DNA of 64,000 nt, taken from positions 62,001 to 126,000 of the forward strand of contig NZ_PYWL01000003.1 of the NCBI RefSeq assembly GCF_003049525.1, given 5' to 3'. This document shows positions 40,287 through 48,766 of this stretch, in pieces. Source of the stretch: Lysinibacillus fusiformis. Lineage in GTDB: Bacteria; Bacillota; Bacilli; Bacillales_A; Planococcaceae. Positions within the stretch are counted from its first letter, which is position 1; each line of letters begins with the position of its first letter. The notes beneath the pieces were generated by a model. That model searched no databases. It was not told the DNA's origin and saw nothing but the letters and a program-made list of their open reading frames with translations. Made by a program: the position numbers and the translations under genes.

Positions 40287-40595
40287 ATGTACGCAATTAT
40301 TGAAACTGGTGGTAAACAAATCAAAGTAGAAGCTGGTCAAGAAATCTACATTGAAAAATTAGGCGTAGAAGCTGACGAGGTTGTAACTTTTGATAAAGTT
40401 TTATTCGTAGGTGGCGAAAACGTTAAAGTTGGTGCTCCATTCGTAGATGGTGCTACTGTAACAGCGAAAGTTGTTAAAGAAGGCCGTGCGAAAAAAATCG
40501 TTGTTTTCAAATTGAAAGCTAAAAAGAACTACCGTCGTAAACAAGGTCACCGTCAACCTTACACAAAATTAGTTGTTGAAGCAATCAACGCTTAA
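40287..40595 (+). CDS. rplU: 50S ribosomal protein L21
   Basis: 102 residues; [18 protein letters not shown] and [17 protein letters not shown] are the family signatures. It binds 23S rRNA in the large subunit. AGGAGGTG lies before ATG. First gene of the L21-Prp-L27 operon. Confidence 0.98.
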   Translation: MYAIIETGGKQIKVEAGQEIYIEKLGVEADEVVTFDKVLFVGGENVKVGAPFVDGATVTAKVVKEGRAKKIVVFKLKAKKNYRRKQGHRQPYTKLVVEAINA

Positions 40596-40611
40596 TAGTG
40601 AGGTGTAGCGA

Positions 40612-40968
40612 ATGATACAAGTTACGATTCATCACGATGAAAATAGACATGTGTCAGCATTCGAATTTTCAGGACATGCTGGGTACGATGAATCTGGGAA
40701 AGATTTAGTATGTGCGGGAGCATCTACCATTGCCATTGGTACGGTAAATGCTATTTATGCATTACTACAAATCCAGCCAGAAGTCGAACAAGCTGCTGAA
40801 GGTGGAGGCTATCTTAAGGTAGATATACCATCAGATATAGAGCCTGAAGTAGATGCAAAACTACAGTTAATTGTTCAAGTAATGACTGCCCAAGTGTATT
40901 CTATGGTGCAGAATTACGGACAATACATCCAAATCAACTACAACCAAGTAGGAGGTGGAACTCGATGA
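40612..40968 (+). CDS. prp: Ribosomal-processing cysteine protease Prp (YsxB)
   Basis: 118 residues. The catalytic pair is His in [11 protein letters not shown] and Cys in DLVCAGAS. In Firmicutes Prp removes the N-terminal extension of ribosomal protein L27. Its substrate, encoded by the next gene, has the matching site. Overlaps rpmA by four bases. Confidence 0.93.
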   Translation: MIQVTIHHDENRHVSAFEFSGHAGYDESGKDLVCAGASTIAIGTVNAIYALLQIQPEVEQAAEGGGYLKVDIPSDIEPEVDAKLQLIVQVMTAQVYSMVQNYGQYIQINYNQVGGGTR

Positions 40969-41264
40969 AATTATTATTAGCATTAGACCTTCAACTTTTC
41001 GCATCGAAAAAGGGTGTAGGTTCTACTAAAAACGGACGTGACTCTGAGTCTAAACGACTTGGTGCAAAACGTGCTGATGGCCAATTCGTAACTGGTGGTT
41101 CAATTCTTTACCGTCAACGCGGTACAAAAATTTACCCAGGTACAAACGTAGGTCGTGGTGGTGACGATACACTATTTGCTAAAGTGGACGGCGTTGTTAA
41201 ATTCGAACGTTTAGGTCGCGATCGCAAACAAGTATCTGTATACCCAGCACCACAAGAAGCTTAA
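40965..41264 (+). CDS. rpmA: 50S ribosomal protein L27, with cleavable N-terminus
   Basis: 99 residues: [12 protein letters not shown], then [15 protein letters not shown] as the true mature start. LQLF followed by ASKKG is the known Prp cleavage context (after Phe). The mature end reaches the peptidyl-transferase centre. The extension is slightly longer than in B. subtilis (MLRLDLQFF). Confidence 0.97.
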   Translation: MKLLLALDLQLFASKKGVGSTKNGRDSESKRLGAKRADGQFVTGGSILYRQRGTKIYPGTNVGRGGDDTLFAKVDGVVKFERLGRDRKQVSVYPAPQEA

Positions 41265-41289
41265 TCTTTTAAAAGATATCATAAAGCGG

Positions 41290-41318
41290 AGGACTGCATT
41301 TATTGCAGTCCTTTTTTT
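41290..41318 (+). terminator. Terminator of the L21-Prp-L27 operon
   Basis: A 9-bp stem (41290-41298 with 41304-41312) with a 5-base loop and a T run. Confidence 0.88.
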
Positions 41319-41319
41319 G

Positions 41320-41545
41320 GCTAAATTTCAGCCACTTTCAACAGATGGCTTTAAATCAAACCTGTAGCAACAGCAGGTACGTGATGAAATATAGGCGGTT
41401 TTCATTTGTTTAGTAGCGTCAAAAGCCACTGAAATAAAGAAATTCTGACTATGGTCGCCATGTCCTGTAGCAACGACTAACCAACTTCTCGTTGGCCCAA
41501 AATAGAGCGATTTCAGACGCAATTATGCCTGGGCATAATTGAATA
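41320..41545. repeat. Possible dispersed repeat element
   Basis: About 225 bases between rpmA and spo0B that look unlike the surrounding promoter DNA: higher GC, several imperfect palindromes, two CCTGTAGCAAC copies (41360s and 41463-41473) and a perfect terminal palindrome AATTATGCC/GGGCATAATT (about 41520-41540). The short open frame on the minus strand has no ribosome-binding site. I suspect a small non-coding repeat of the kind scattered in Bacillaceae genomes, but no second copy exists in this window. Confidence 0.35.
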
Positions 41546-41613
41546 AAGAATTAAGGGAAAAATACAGCAAAACTTGTTATACTAGTAAAGATAACTTTAT
41601 TGGAGTGAATGGG

Positions 41614-42141
41614 ATGAACAATCAATCACTAACCATTAGTGAAGTATTACGTTTTGCAAATCATGATTTTGTGAATCAATTGCAATTGATTCGCATGAAT
41701 TTAGATTTAGGTAGAGTTGATGAATCAAAGGAACTTATTCAGCATTTTTCAGAACAGTTAAGAGTGTTTTCTATCCTCAATCGACTACAATTACCACAAA
41801 CAATCGAATGGCTCCAAACAGCAGGATGGCGTTTCCCTTCCTTAGCTTGGAAAATAAACGGCGACATAAAAAAGCCCGTGACCAATAAGATTGATCAGGA
41901 AATTGTAGATTACTTAAACAAAACAGTTATGCATGTTTATGATACATTAGATCCATTTACAGAGCAGATCCTCACGCTTGATGTACGTGTTGACGATCAT
42001 ACATTTGCCGTGACATTCACGCTAAATGGGCTATGGAGTGCTGATGCATTCACCGAAAAAGGTTTGAAACAATTCGACATTCAAACAATTGAGCAGACAA
42101 ATACACGCTGGCAATATGTCTTGAGTGCAAATAGGGAGTGA
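41614..42141 (+). CDS. spo0B: Sporulation phosphotransferase Spo0B
   Basis: Moves phosphate from Spo0F to Spo0A in the sporulation phosphorelay. About 175 residues from ATG 41614 (TGGAGTG upstream; the frame back to 41539 lacks a site). The helical hairpin with the phosphorylated histidine is RFANHDFVNQLQLIRMNLDLG, and the degenerate kinase-like C-terminal domain follows. The sequence diverges from B. subtilis, but position before obg agrees. Confidence 0.85.
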   Translation: MNNQSLTISEVLRFANHDFVNQLQLIRMNLDLGRVDESKELIQHFSEQLRVFSILNRLQLPQTIEWLQTAGWRFPSLAWKINGDIKKPVTNKIDQEIVDYLNKTVMHVYDTLDPFTEQILTLDVRVDDHTFAVTFTLNGLWSADAFTEKGLKQFDIQTIEQTNTRWQYVLSANRE

Positions 42142-42146
42142 ACTAA

Positions 42147-43436
42147 ATGTTTGTCGATCACGTAAAGATTTATGTTAAAGGTGGCGACGGCGGAGATGGC
42201 ATGGTTGCCTTTCGTCGAGAAAAATATGTACCGAACGGTGGTCCAGCTGGTGGAGATGGTGGACATGGCGGTAATGTCGTATTTGAAGTAGAGGAAGGCT
42301 TACGTACGTTAATGGATTTCCGCTATAAACGCCATTTTAAAGCACCGCGTGGCGAGCATGGTATGAGTAAAGGCATGCACGGTAAAAATGCGGAAGATTT
42401 AATTGTTAAAGTTCCACCAGGTACAGTGGTTATGAATGAAGAAACAAATGCCGTTATTGCTGACTTAGTCGAGCATGGGCAAAGAGCCGTTATTGCGAAA
42501 GCAGGACGTGGTGGACGTGGGAATTCTCGCTTTGCTACACCTGCCAACCCAGCGCCAGAACTTTCTGAAAAAGGTGAGCCAGGACAAGAATTAAATGTTA
42601 TATTAGAGTTAAAAGTTTTAGCAGATGTAGGGTTAGTTGGTTTCCCAAGTGTTGGTAAATCAACACTTTTATCGGTTGTTTCTGCTGCTAAGCCAAAAAT
42701 TGGTGCTTATCATTTCACGACAATTGTACCGAATTTAGGCATGATTGAAACGGATGATCACCGAAGCTTTGCAATGGCAGATTTACCAGGGCTAATTGAA
42801 GGAGCTCATGAAGGGGTAGGATTAGGCCACCAATTTTTACGACATATTGAACGTACACGCGTTATCGTCCATGTGATTGATATGTCAGGAATGGAAGGTC
42901 GCGATCCTTATGAAGATTATTTAACAATTAATGATGAGCTAAAACAATATAATCTTCGTTTAACAGAGCGTCCACAAATTATTGTGGCCAATAAAATGGA
43001 TATGCCTGATGCAGAGGAAAACTTAACAGCATTCCGCCAAAAGGTAGGAGAAGACGTTCAAATTTTCCCAATTTCTGCTGTTTCACGTCAAGGGTTAAAA
43101 GAGCTGTTGTTTGCTATTGCGGATCTATTAGAAGTAACGCCTGAATTCCCACTGTATGATGAAGTAGAGGAACAATCAGACGCAACGGTTATGTACAAGC
43201 ATGAGGCAAAAGGTGAAGATTTCGAAATCACTCGTGACGATGACGGTACATTTATTATTAGTGGCTATGCTATTGAGCGCTTATTTAAAATGACGGACTT
43301 TAGCCGAGAAGATGGTATACGTCGTTTTGCTCGTCAATTGCGTGCAATGGGTGTGGACGAGGCTCTACGTGAACGTGGAGCACAGGATGGCGATACAGTT
43401 CGCCTACAAGAGTTTGAATTTGAATTTGTCGATTAA
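42147..43436 (+). CDS. obg: GTPase Obg (CgtA)
   Basis: A ribosome-associated GTPase linked to 50S assembly, stress response and, in Bacillus, sporulation. 429 residues. The glycine-rich Obg domain ([28 protein letters not shown]) comes first, the G domain has [22 protein letters not shown] and SAVSRQG, and the C-terminal OCT domain follows. Five bases after spo0B, as in B. subtilis. Confidence 0.97.
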   Translation: MFVDHVKIYVKGGDGGDGMVAFRREKYVPNGGPAGGDGGHGGNVVFEVEEGLRTLMDFRYKRHFKAPRGEHGMSKGMHGKNAEDLIVKVPPGTVVMNEETNAVIADLVEHGQRAVIAKAGRGGRGNSRFATPANPAPELSEKGEPGQELNVILELKVLADVGLVGFPSVGKSTLLSVVSAAKPKIGAYHFTTIVPNLGMIETDDHRSFAMADLPGLIEGAHEGVGLGHQFLRHIERTRVIVHVIDMSGMEGRDPYEDYLTINDELKQYNLRLTERPQIIVANKMDMPDAEENLTAFRQKVGEDVQIFPISAVSRQGLKELLFAIADLLEVTPEFPLYDEVEEQSDATVMYKHEAKGEDFEITRDDDGTFIISGYAIERLFKMTDFSREDGIRRFARQLRAMGVDEALRERGAQDGDTVRLQEFEFEFVD

Positions 43437-43460
43437 GACATGAGTTTTAGGGGGAAGCGT

Positions 43461-43916
43461 ATGAAGAATGTTGCGAATCAGCGATATTATTTAGTTCGTG
43501 AGGATGTTTTAACGGATGCAATGCAAAAAACTTTGGAGGCGAAACACTTATTATCAAGTGGTTCAGTATCTTCCATATGGGATGCGGTAAAGCAGGTGGA
43601 TTTATCGCGAAGTGCGTTTTACAAATATCGTGATGCGGTTTTTCCTTTTCATTCAATCGTGCAGGAACGCATTTTAACAGTCTTTTTACAGCTTCAAGAT
43701 AGAAAAGGAACACTTGCTAAGCTTCTAGAAACTGTGACAATTACACATTGTAACGTATTGACGATTCATCAAACAATCCCTATTCAGGGGCGTGCCAATG
43801 TTACATTATCACTAGATGTAACAAGTATGACATGTGATCTTGATGACCTAATTCAGCAATTAAAACGGTTAGATTTTGTTGAGTCAGCGGAAGTCATTAG
43901 TTCTGGTGCTTTATAA
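43461..43916 (+). CDS. pheB: ACT-domain protein PheB
   Basis: About 152 residues. The C-terminal ACT domain (LQLQDRKGTLAKLLETVTITHCNVLTIHQ) usually senses an amino acid; the N-terminal part (SGSVSSIWDAVKQVDLSRSAFYKYRD) resembles a DNA-binding helix set. Named for the B. subtilis gene next to pheA; the role is not firmly known. ATG at 43461 follows AGGGGGAAG. pheA has its own promoter downstream. Confidence 0.88.
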   Translation: MKNVANQRYYLVREDVLTDAMQKTLEAKHLLSSGSVSSIWDAVKQVDLSRSAFYKYRDAVFPFHSIVQERILTVFLQLQDRKGTLAKLLETVTITHCNVLTIHQTIPIQGRANVTLSLDVTSMTCDLDDLIQQLKRLDFVESAEVISSGAL

Positions 43917-43945
43917 TCATAGTAAGGTGTTCGATCCTTTAATTT

Positions 43946-43975
43946 TTGACAAAAATGACAATTATCGTGTTTAAT
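43946..43975 (+). promoter_or_regulatory. Promoter of pheA
   Basis: A perfect TTGACA at 43946-43951 and TTTAAT at 43970-43975, 18 bases apart. It gives a leader of about 115 bases before pheA that contains the hairpin at 44026-44078. Confidence 0.65.
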
Positions 43976-44025
43976 AATCCATATGCTCTTGAAGCACTGG
44001 AGTAATAATACGATACCAAAGCTCA

Positions 44026-44078
44026 AATAAGGAGCTGTCCCTCAGTGATACATCAATCGCTAGGGACTGCTCCTTATT
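44026..44078 (+). promoter_or_regulatory. Large hairpin in the pheA leader
   Basis: Two 17-base arms (44026-44042 and 44062-44078; AATAAGGAGC and GCTCCTTATT at the ends) pair with one T-T mismatch around a 19-base loop. There is no T run, and the pheA ribosome-binding site starts three bases later at AAAGGAGG (44083-44090). It could control translation or RNA stability; the mechanism is unknown. Confidence 0.5.
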
Positions 44079-44098
44079 CCATAAAGGAGGTTTTTGCA

Positions 44099-44977
44099 AT
44101 GACAAAGCAACAATGGGAAAATCGAATCGCATATTTAGGACCGGAAGCATCATTTACATACTTAGCAACAAAGGCTACTTTTCCAAATGAGTGGCTTGTA
44201 CCTTGTGCAACGATTCCTGAATGTATTGAGGCAGTAGCAGAGGGAAAGGTAGATTTAGCCGTTGTACCATTAGAAAATGCCTTAGAAGGTTCAGTTACGC
44301 TTACACTTGATTACTTATTCCATGAAGCATCACTATATGTAACAGGTGAATTATTACTGAAAATACAGCAGCATTTAATGGTCAATAAAGCGCAAATGGA
44401 TAATTGGCAGTCTATCGAAGGGGTCTATTCCCATCCACATGCTCTAGCGCAATGCCATAAATATTTATTTTATCGTTTCAGTCATGTGCCCCTTCAACAA
44501 ACAACTTCAACAGCAGCTGCCGCTAAATATGTATCCGAAAACCCAGAGCAATGTATAGCAGCGGTTGGAAATGCAGCTGCCGCAGAAAAATATGGCCTTG
44601 AAATAGTAGAGTCCGATATCCATGATTTCCATTTTAACCATACTCGTTTCTTTGTTCTGTCTAAGAAAAATCAACGTTTGCCACAAGAATTATCCGAGGG
44701 GCAAGCGAAAACAACTTTAATGATTACATTGCCAACTGACCGTTCAGGGGCATTACATCAAGTGCTTTCTGTCTTTGCATGGCGTCAACTGAATTTAAGT
44801 AAAATCGAATCGCGTCCATTAAAGACAGGACTAGGTGATTATTTCTTCATGATAGATGTGCTAGCGGATGAAAAAGTACCAATGATGCGCGGTGCAATGG
44901 AAGAACTTGCTGCACTAGGTTGCAAAGTAAAGTCATTAGGTACATACTTTACGTATCTTACATCTGACGAAGCATAA
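44099..44977 (+). CDS. pheA: Prephenate dehydratase
   Basis: Turns prephenate into phenylpyruvate in phenylalanine synthesis. About 292 residues from ATG 44099 (AAAGGAGG eight bases upstream). Periplasmic-binding-like halves: IAYLGPEASFTYLATK and AVVPLENALEGSVTLTLDYL; the catalytic TRFFVLSK motif; then an ACT domain (ALHQVLSVFAWRQLNLSKIESRPLKTGLGDYFF), which binds phenylalanine for feedback. Confidence 0.95.
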   Translation: MTKQQWENRIAYLGPEASFTYLATKATFPNEWLVPCATIPECIEAVAEGKVDLAVVPLENALEGSVTLTLDYLFHEASLYVTGELLLKIQQHLMVNKAQMDNWQSIEGVYSHPHALAQCHKYLFYRFSHVPLQQTTSTAAAAKYVSENPEQCIAAVGNAAAAEKYGLEIVESDIHDFHFNHTRFFVLSKKNQRLPQELSEGQAKTTLMITLPTDRSGALHQVLSVFAWRQLNLSKIESRPLKTGLGDYFFMIDVLADEKVPMMRGAMEELAALGCKVKSLGTYFTYLTSDEA

Positions 44978-44998
44978 TAGCTCTAAGGGGGAAATATA

Positions 44999-45391
44999 AT
45001 GCGTGGGATCATTTTATTTGATGGTATCTGTAACTTTTGTGATAGCACCGTTCAATTTATTATCAAACATGATCAAGCAGGTTATTTTCAATTTGCGTCA
45101 TTACAAAGTGATGTCGGTCAAGCATTACTCCGACAGTTTAATATATCCGAAAAAATAGATAGTGTGATCCTCATTGAAGATGGGAAAGTATATGTTGAGT
45201 CGACGGCAGCTTTAAAAATAGCCAAAAATTTGGAGAAGGTTTGGCCTTGCTATTATCTGTTCATTCTGGTACCCCCAATTATTCGCAATTTGTTATATAG
45301 ACGGTTTGCGAAGCACCGCTATCGTTTATTTGGCACCAAAAAGGAATGCCTTTTACCTACCCCCTCACAAAGACAACGATTTCTCTCCTAA
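44999..45391 (+). CDS. DCC-family thiol-disulphide oxidoreductase (DUF393)
   Basis: 130 residues with the family signature FDGICNFCDSTVQFI (CxxC near the start) and the later RNLLYRRFAKHRYRLFG. The members are thought to handle thiols or disulphides; the substrate is unknown. GGGGGAAATATA precedes ATG. It is 21 bases after pheA, so co-transcription is likely, ending at the terminator at 45434. Confidence 0.85.
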   Translation: MRGIILFDGICNFCDSTVQFIIKHDQAGYFQFASLQSDVGQALLRQFNISEKIDSVILIEDGKVYVESTAALKIAKNLEKVWPCYYLFILVPPIIRNLLYRRFAKHRYRLFGTKKECLLPTPSQRQRFLS

Positions 45392-45433
45392 TAGATTGGG
45401 GGAGTGTAACGAGTCATCATCGAATGAAATAAT

Positions 45434-45467
45434 AAAGCACAGTATGAGAAGATACTGTGCTTTTTTT
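45434..45467 (+). terminator. Terminator between the convergent DCC gene and niaR
   Basis: A perfect stem (45434-45445 with 45452-45463, GCACAGTAT core) and a T run on the plus strand; it may also serve the minus strand weakly. Confidence 0.85.
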
Positions 45468-45999
45468 ATTGGTCTGTCACCAAATAGCCCTTTTTGTGTA
45501 AGGCTTGTTCAATTAATGTTAATACTTCCACAGAGGGGGCTGTAATGACATGAAGATGAATGCCTCCTGTTAGTGCAGATAAATAATTAGCCTGAGTGGC
45601 ATTAACTCGTTCAATAAATTGTTTTACCTCATGACGGTTTGACACCATGATAGAGGCCGTTAGTTCGCCATAAATAGGATGTTCAACCATAACATTTTTG
45701 ACGGTTCCCCCACAATCTACAATCGTCATTAGCTCATCTTCTGTTTGCTCAGATGTGTGTATGCATGGTAATGTGCGTTCAACAGTTTGCTGTAATTGCT
45801 CCTGATGCATATAAAGATAACCCTGACTCGTAGCGATAATAGGTTCGTTTCTCGCCTTCAATAAAGTCATATCATTGACAATAACTTGCCTAGAAACATT
45901 GGCGAATTTAGCTAAGTCTGTCCCTGTTATAGGTGCTTTACTTTTTTGTAATTGCGCTAATAGCTGCAGTCGGCGTTCCTCGCCTAACATTTTTTTCAT
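45466..45999 (-). CDS. niaR: Nicotinate-responsive repressor NiaR (YrxA)
   Basis: Represses NAD synthesis or niacin uptake genes when niacin is present. 177 residues: an HTH_11 DNA-binding domain (GTDLAKFANVSRQVIVNDMTLLK) and a 3H domain with conserved histidines (VEHPIYGEL and GGIHLHVI), which bind a metal and niacin. AGAGGTGATC upstream. In B. subtilis it sits near nad genes and safA; no nad genes are in this window. Divergent from safA. Confidence 0.9.
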   Translation of the reverse strand: MKKMLGEERRLQLLAQLQKSKAPITGTDLAKFANVSRQVIVNDMTLLKARNEPIIATSQGYLYMHQEQLQQTVERTLPCIHTSEQTEDELMTIVDCGGTVKNVMVEHPIYGELTASIMVSNRHEVKQFIERVNATQANYLSALTGGIHLHVITAPSVEVLTLIEQALHKKGYLVTDQ

Positions 46000-46140
46000 A
46001 AGAGATCACCTCTGCCCGTAATAATGGAAACAGTATTCCCTATAGGTTAGTGTACCATGAAGCATTTCTAACTTGTTGAAATTTTTGTATCCAAATGGAA
46101 CATTGAACATATGATACGTAGAGAGGAAGGGAGGAAAAAA

Positions 46141-47148
46141 TTGCGTATTCATATTGTTCAAAAGGGAGACACATTGTGGAAGATTGCGAAAGAGTACGGC
46201 ATTTCGTTTGAAGATTTGAAGCGGCTCAATGTCCATCTTGCCAACCCAGATTATATTGTCCCGGGCATGGAAATTATTTTGCCTGAAAAAATAAACAAAG
46301 AGCCACATAGAGAGTCACATAAAGAAATGCCAAAAAAGGAATCACAAATGCATAAGGAGACACCTAAGGAAGTTCCGAAAAAAGAGGTACAGAGGCCAAT
46401 GCCTCCACCACCACCAATTGTACCGCCAGCTCCAATGCCAATGCCAGAGCCACAAATGATTCCAATACCTATACCAATGCCTATGCCAATGCAGATGCCA
46501 CAACAACCGATGTGGGTTCCACAGCCTGTAGAAATGAATTGGCACCAACAATTAGTCATGCCACAAATAGAGCAAACAGTCACAACACCACCACCAGTAC
46601 AAATACAACCAGCGCCACCACCGCCACCACCACCTGTAGCGAAGCCAATGCCACATCCAATGCCACAACCAGCACCACCGCCAATGCATATCATGCCACA
46701 TATGCCTGCTGTACCACATTGCTCAAGCTGCCATCAACCAATTTATCATCATCAAATGTGGTGGCCAATGCCAATGCAGCCACAGGCCGAGCAGTATATG
46801 ATGCCGCAGCAGCCGATGTCCTTTGAGATGCCAGAAAATAAAGTGGGCGGGATGGAAGACTTCTTGGAGTCCACATCACCATTTTTCCACACGCCTAATC
46901 AACAAATGCAGCCACAATTTAATATGATGCCTGAAATGAGCATGGGCAAATCATGTGGCTGTGATGCACAACCTTGTGGCTGTCAATCACAACCGATGCC
47001 GATGCCAATGCCTGCATGGCAAATGGATCCATGTCATTGTCCACCACCACCATGCCCAACGCATTGTCCACCGCCGTGCCCGTCATCAGTAGGACCTTGG
47101 ATGTCACCGCATTATTTCCCAGGCGGGATGACGCCTTATCGATGGTGA
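46141..47148 (+). CDS. safA: SafA-like spore coat/cortex morphogenetic protein
   Basis: About 335 residues from TTG 46141 (GGAAGGGAGG upstream). The N-terminal LysM domain (HIVQKGDTLWKIAKEYGISFEDLKRLN, residues 3-50) targets cortex peptidoglycan. A basic Glu/Lys linker comes next, then a low-complexity Pro/Met/Gln/His tail with PMPMPM runs, a CSSCHQ motif, CGCDAQPCGC and CHCPPPPCPTHC. Bacillus SafA joins cortex and coat, and binds SpoVID. The many cysteine pairs and the Gln-rich tail would suit disulphide or transglutaminase cross-linking in the coat (inference). Confidence 0.88.
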   Translation: MRIHIVQKGDTLWKIAKEYGISFEDLKRLNVHLANPDYIVPGMEIILPEKINKEPHRESHKEMPKKESQMHKETPKEVPKKEVQRPMPPPPPIVPPAPMPMPEPQMIPIPIPMPMPMQMPQQPMWVPQPVEMNWHQQLVMPQIEQTVTTPPPVQIQPAPPPPPPPVAKPMPHPMPQPAPPPMHIMPHMPAVPHCSSCHQPIYHHQMWWPMPMQPQAEQYMMPQQPMSFEMPENKVGGMEDFLESTSPFFHTPNQQMQPQFNMMPEMSMGKSCGCDAQPCGCQSQPMPMPMPAWQMDPCHCPPPPCPTHCPPPCPSSVGPWMSPHYFPGGMTPYRW

Positions 47149-48016
47149 AAAAGCGTATATTGTCGAAGAGGTAAAATCAAATATTTGGAAATATAGATAT
47201 CGATCGAATACTTATTTTGTCAAACGAGCAAAACAACTAGAGATTGCAGAGAAGGTAAGAACAATTCATCGCCAGCTAGGTCGAATTGAACCTAACTTTA
47301 TCCTACCATTAGTCCGGAGTGATGATGAGCAGCTCATAGTGCAAGAATGGCAAGAAGGAAGCCATGGTGCCAATTTTGCTCATAAAAAGGATCGGAAGGA
47401 ATCTCTTCAACTACTAATAGCTTTACATGACACATATAAAAAAATCGCTTGGCAACGCTTGCCTGGCTTGCATACCTATTCACAACTTTTAAAATGGCAA
47501 ATGCGTCATATGCGTTTTAAAAGCAGAAGAAATGAGTTTCGGGCTTTCTTAACGAAAGAAGAAATCGACCAAATTTTGCATTATAGTGATAAATCGCTGC
47601 AGTTAATTGCCCTAGAGGATGTAGCTGAAAAAGAAATTACACTATTGCACGGGGATGTTGTACATCATAATTTTTTATGGTGCACGGACGGACAATTGCG
47701 TTTAATTGATTTTGATTTGGCGCATCTTGGAGAAGCCGATGACGAATATATTTTATGGTTGCATCGGGTACTACCTGCAGTCGATTATGATTTAGCTAAA
47801 GTCTTTGCGGAGTTACCAGAGCTGAAACGACTTGATAAAAGAAAGCTTCATCGTTTAAAATATCCGAATGAACTGTTGCGAGAATGGCTTTTTGCTGTGG
47901 ATTTGCCACTTGATCAGCAACTAGTATTTTTAGATTATTTAGTACCATTTACTAAACGAGCCCTCACCTATTGGCCAAAACTGTGGTACGATATTGATAG
48001 ATTTGTGAAGAAATGA
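47142..48016 (+). CDS. YsxE-like protein, kinase fold; start disrupted by an apparent frame problem
   Basis: The protein-like frame runs from about 47147 to the stop at 48016 (about 290 residues) with a phosphotransferase/kinase fold: TYFVKR in the N-lobe, catalytic HGDVVHHNF (from about 47648) and LIDFDLAHLGEADD. Bacillus has ysxE and CotS-type kinase-fold coat proteins, so a spore role is likely. In this frame there is no ATG, GTG or TTG before 47339, where an intact N-lobe would be lost. ATG at 47142, overlapping the safA stop, is in the wrong frame by one base; one extra A in the AAAAA at 47148-47152 would join them (MVKKAYIVEEV). Confidence 0.6.
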
Positions 48017-48042
48017 CCGTCATTTGGCGGTCATTTTTGTCT
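48011..48042 (+). terminator. Terminator of the safA unit
   Basis: A 9-bp stem (48011-48019 with 48028-48036) and a T run, overlapping the stop codon. Confidence 0.85.
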
Positions 48043-48127
48043 TGAACAGCGTTTTGGATACTACTTTCTGTCGAGCATTCGTTCGCTATATGCTATAATC
48101 GAAGACGATGATTGTGAGGGAATATAG

Positions 48128-48748
48128 ATGTATGATTATTTAAAAGGACTAATTACTCGTATTACACCAGAATATATTGTGCTAGAACAACAGGGGATTG
48201 GCTGGCAATTGAATACACCCAATCCGTTTGCATTTCGAACATCAGCGCTTGAACAACAAATTTATGTTCATTTACATGTACGAGAGGACGCACAAATGCT
48301 TTACGGTTTCCCGAATCTAGATCAACGTGAGCTGTTTCGTAAGTTAATTTTAGTATCTGGAATAGGTCCAAAGGGGGCACTAGCTATTTTAGCGACTGGC
48401 AACCCACAGCAGGTTATCAGTGCGATTGAACGGGAAGATGAAGCGTTTTTAGTGAAGTTCCCTGGAGTAGGTAAAAAAACCGCGCGTCAGATGATATTAG
48501 ATTTAAAAGGGAAGCTAGGCTCTTTATTAGAGACAATTGAACTGCCGAGTACAGAAGATGAACTGCCATTGTTTGGCGTTAATGCTTATAAACACGAATT
48601 AGAAGAAGCGATACTTGCTTTAATGGCACTTGGTTATTCTGAAAAGGAGCTCGAAAAAATTCGCCCGCAGCTTGAGGATAATGACAAGCTTGAAACGACA
48701 GATGCCTTTATGAAACAAGCGTTACAACTATTATTAAAATTAAAATAA
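48128..48748 (+). CDS. ruvA: Holliday junction helicase subunit RuvA
   Basis: Binds four-way DNA junctions. 206 residues: the N-terminal OB fold (MYDYLKGLITRITPEYIVLE), tandem helix-hairpin-helix motifs (LILVSGIGPKGALAIL and FLVKFPGVGKKTARQMILDLK), and the C-terminal RuvB-binding domain. A TATAAT at 48094-48099 upstream suggests its own promoter. Followed 18 bases later by ruvB. Confidence 0.97.
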   Translation: MYDYLKGLITRITPEYIVLEQQGIGWQLNTPNPFAFRTSALEQQIYVHLHVREDAQMLYGFPNLDQRELFRKLILVSGIGPKGALAILATGNPQQVISAIEREDEAFLVKFPGVGKKTARQMILDLKGKLGSLLETIELPSTEDELPLFGVNAYKHELEEAILALMALGYSEKELEKIRPQLEDNDKLETTDAFMKQALQLLLKLK

Positions 48749-48766
48749 GGAAAGGAGGGAAGAGGC

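Noticed and set aside
41328..41522. A 64-residue minus-strand frame between rpmA and spo0B
   Set aside because: No ribosome-binding site; better explained as part of a non-coding repeat.
46251..46694. Long glycine/cysteine-rich and other frames opposite or across safA
   Set aside because: They are by-products of the repetitive CCA/ATG codons in safA; no start context.
46360..47130. Repeated CCA/ATG triplets as a possible tandem repeat or CRISPR-like array
   Set aside because: They are in-frame codons of the SafA Pro/Met tail; no spacer-repeat structure.
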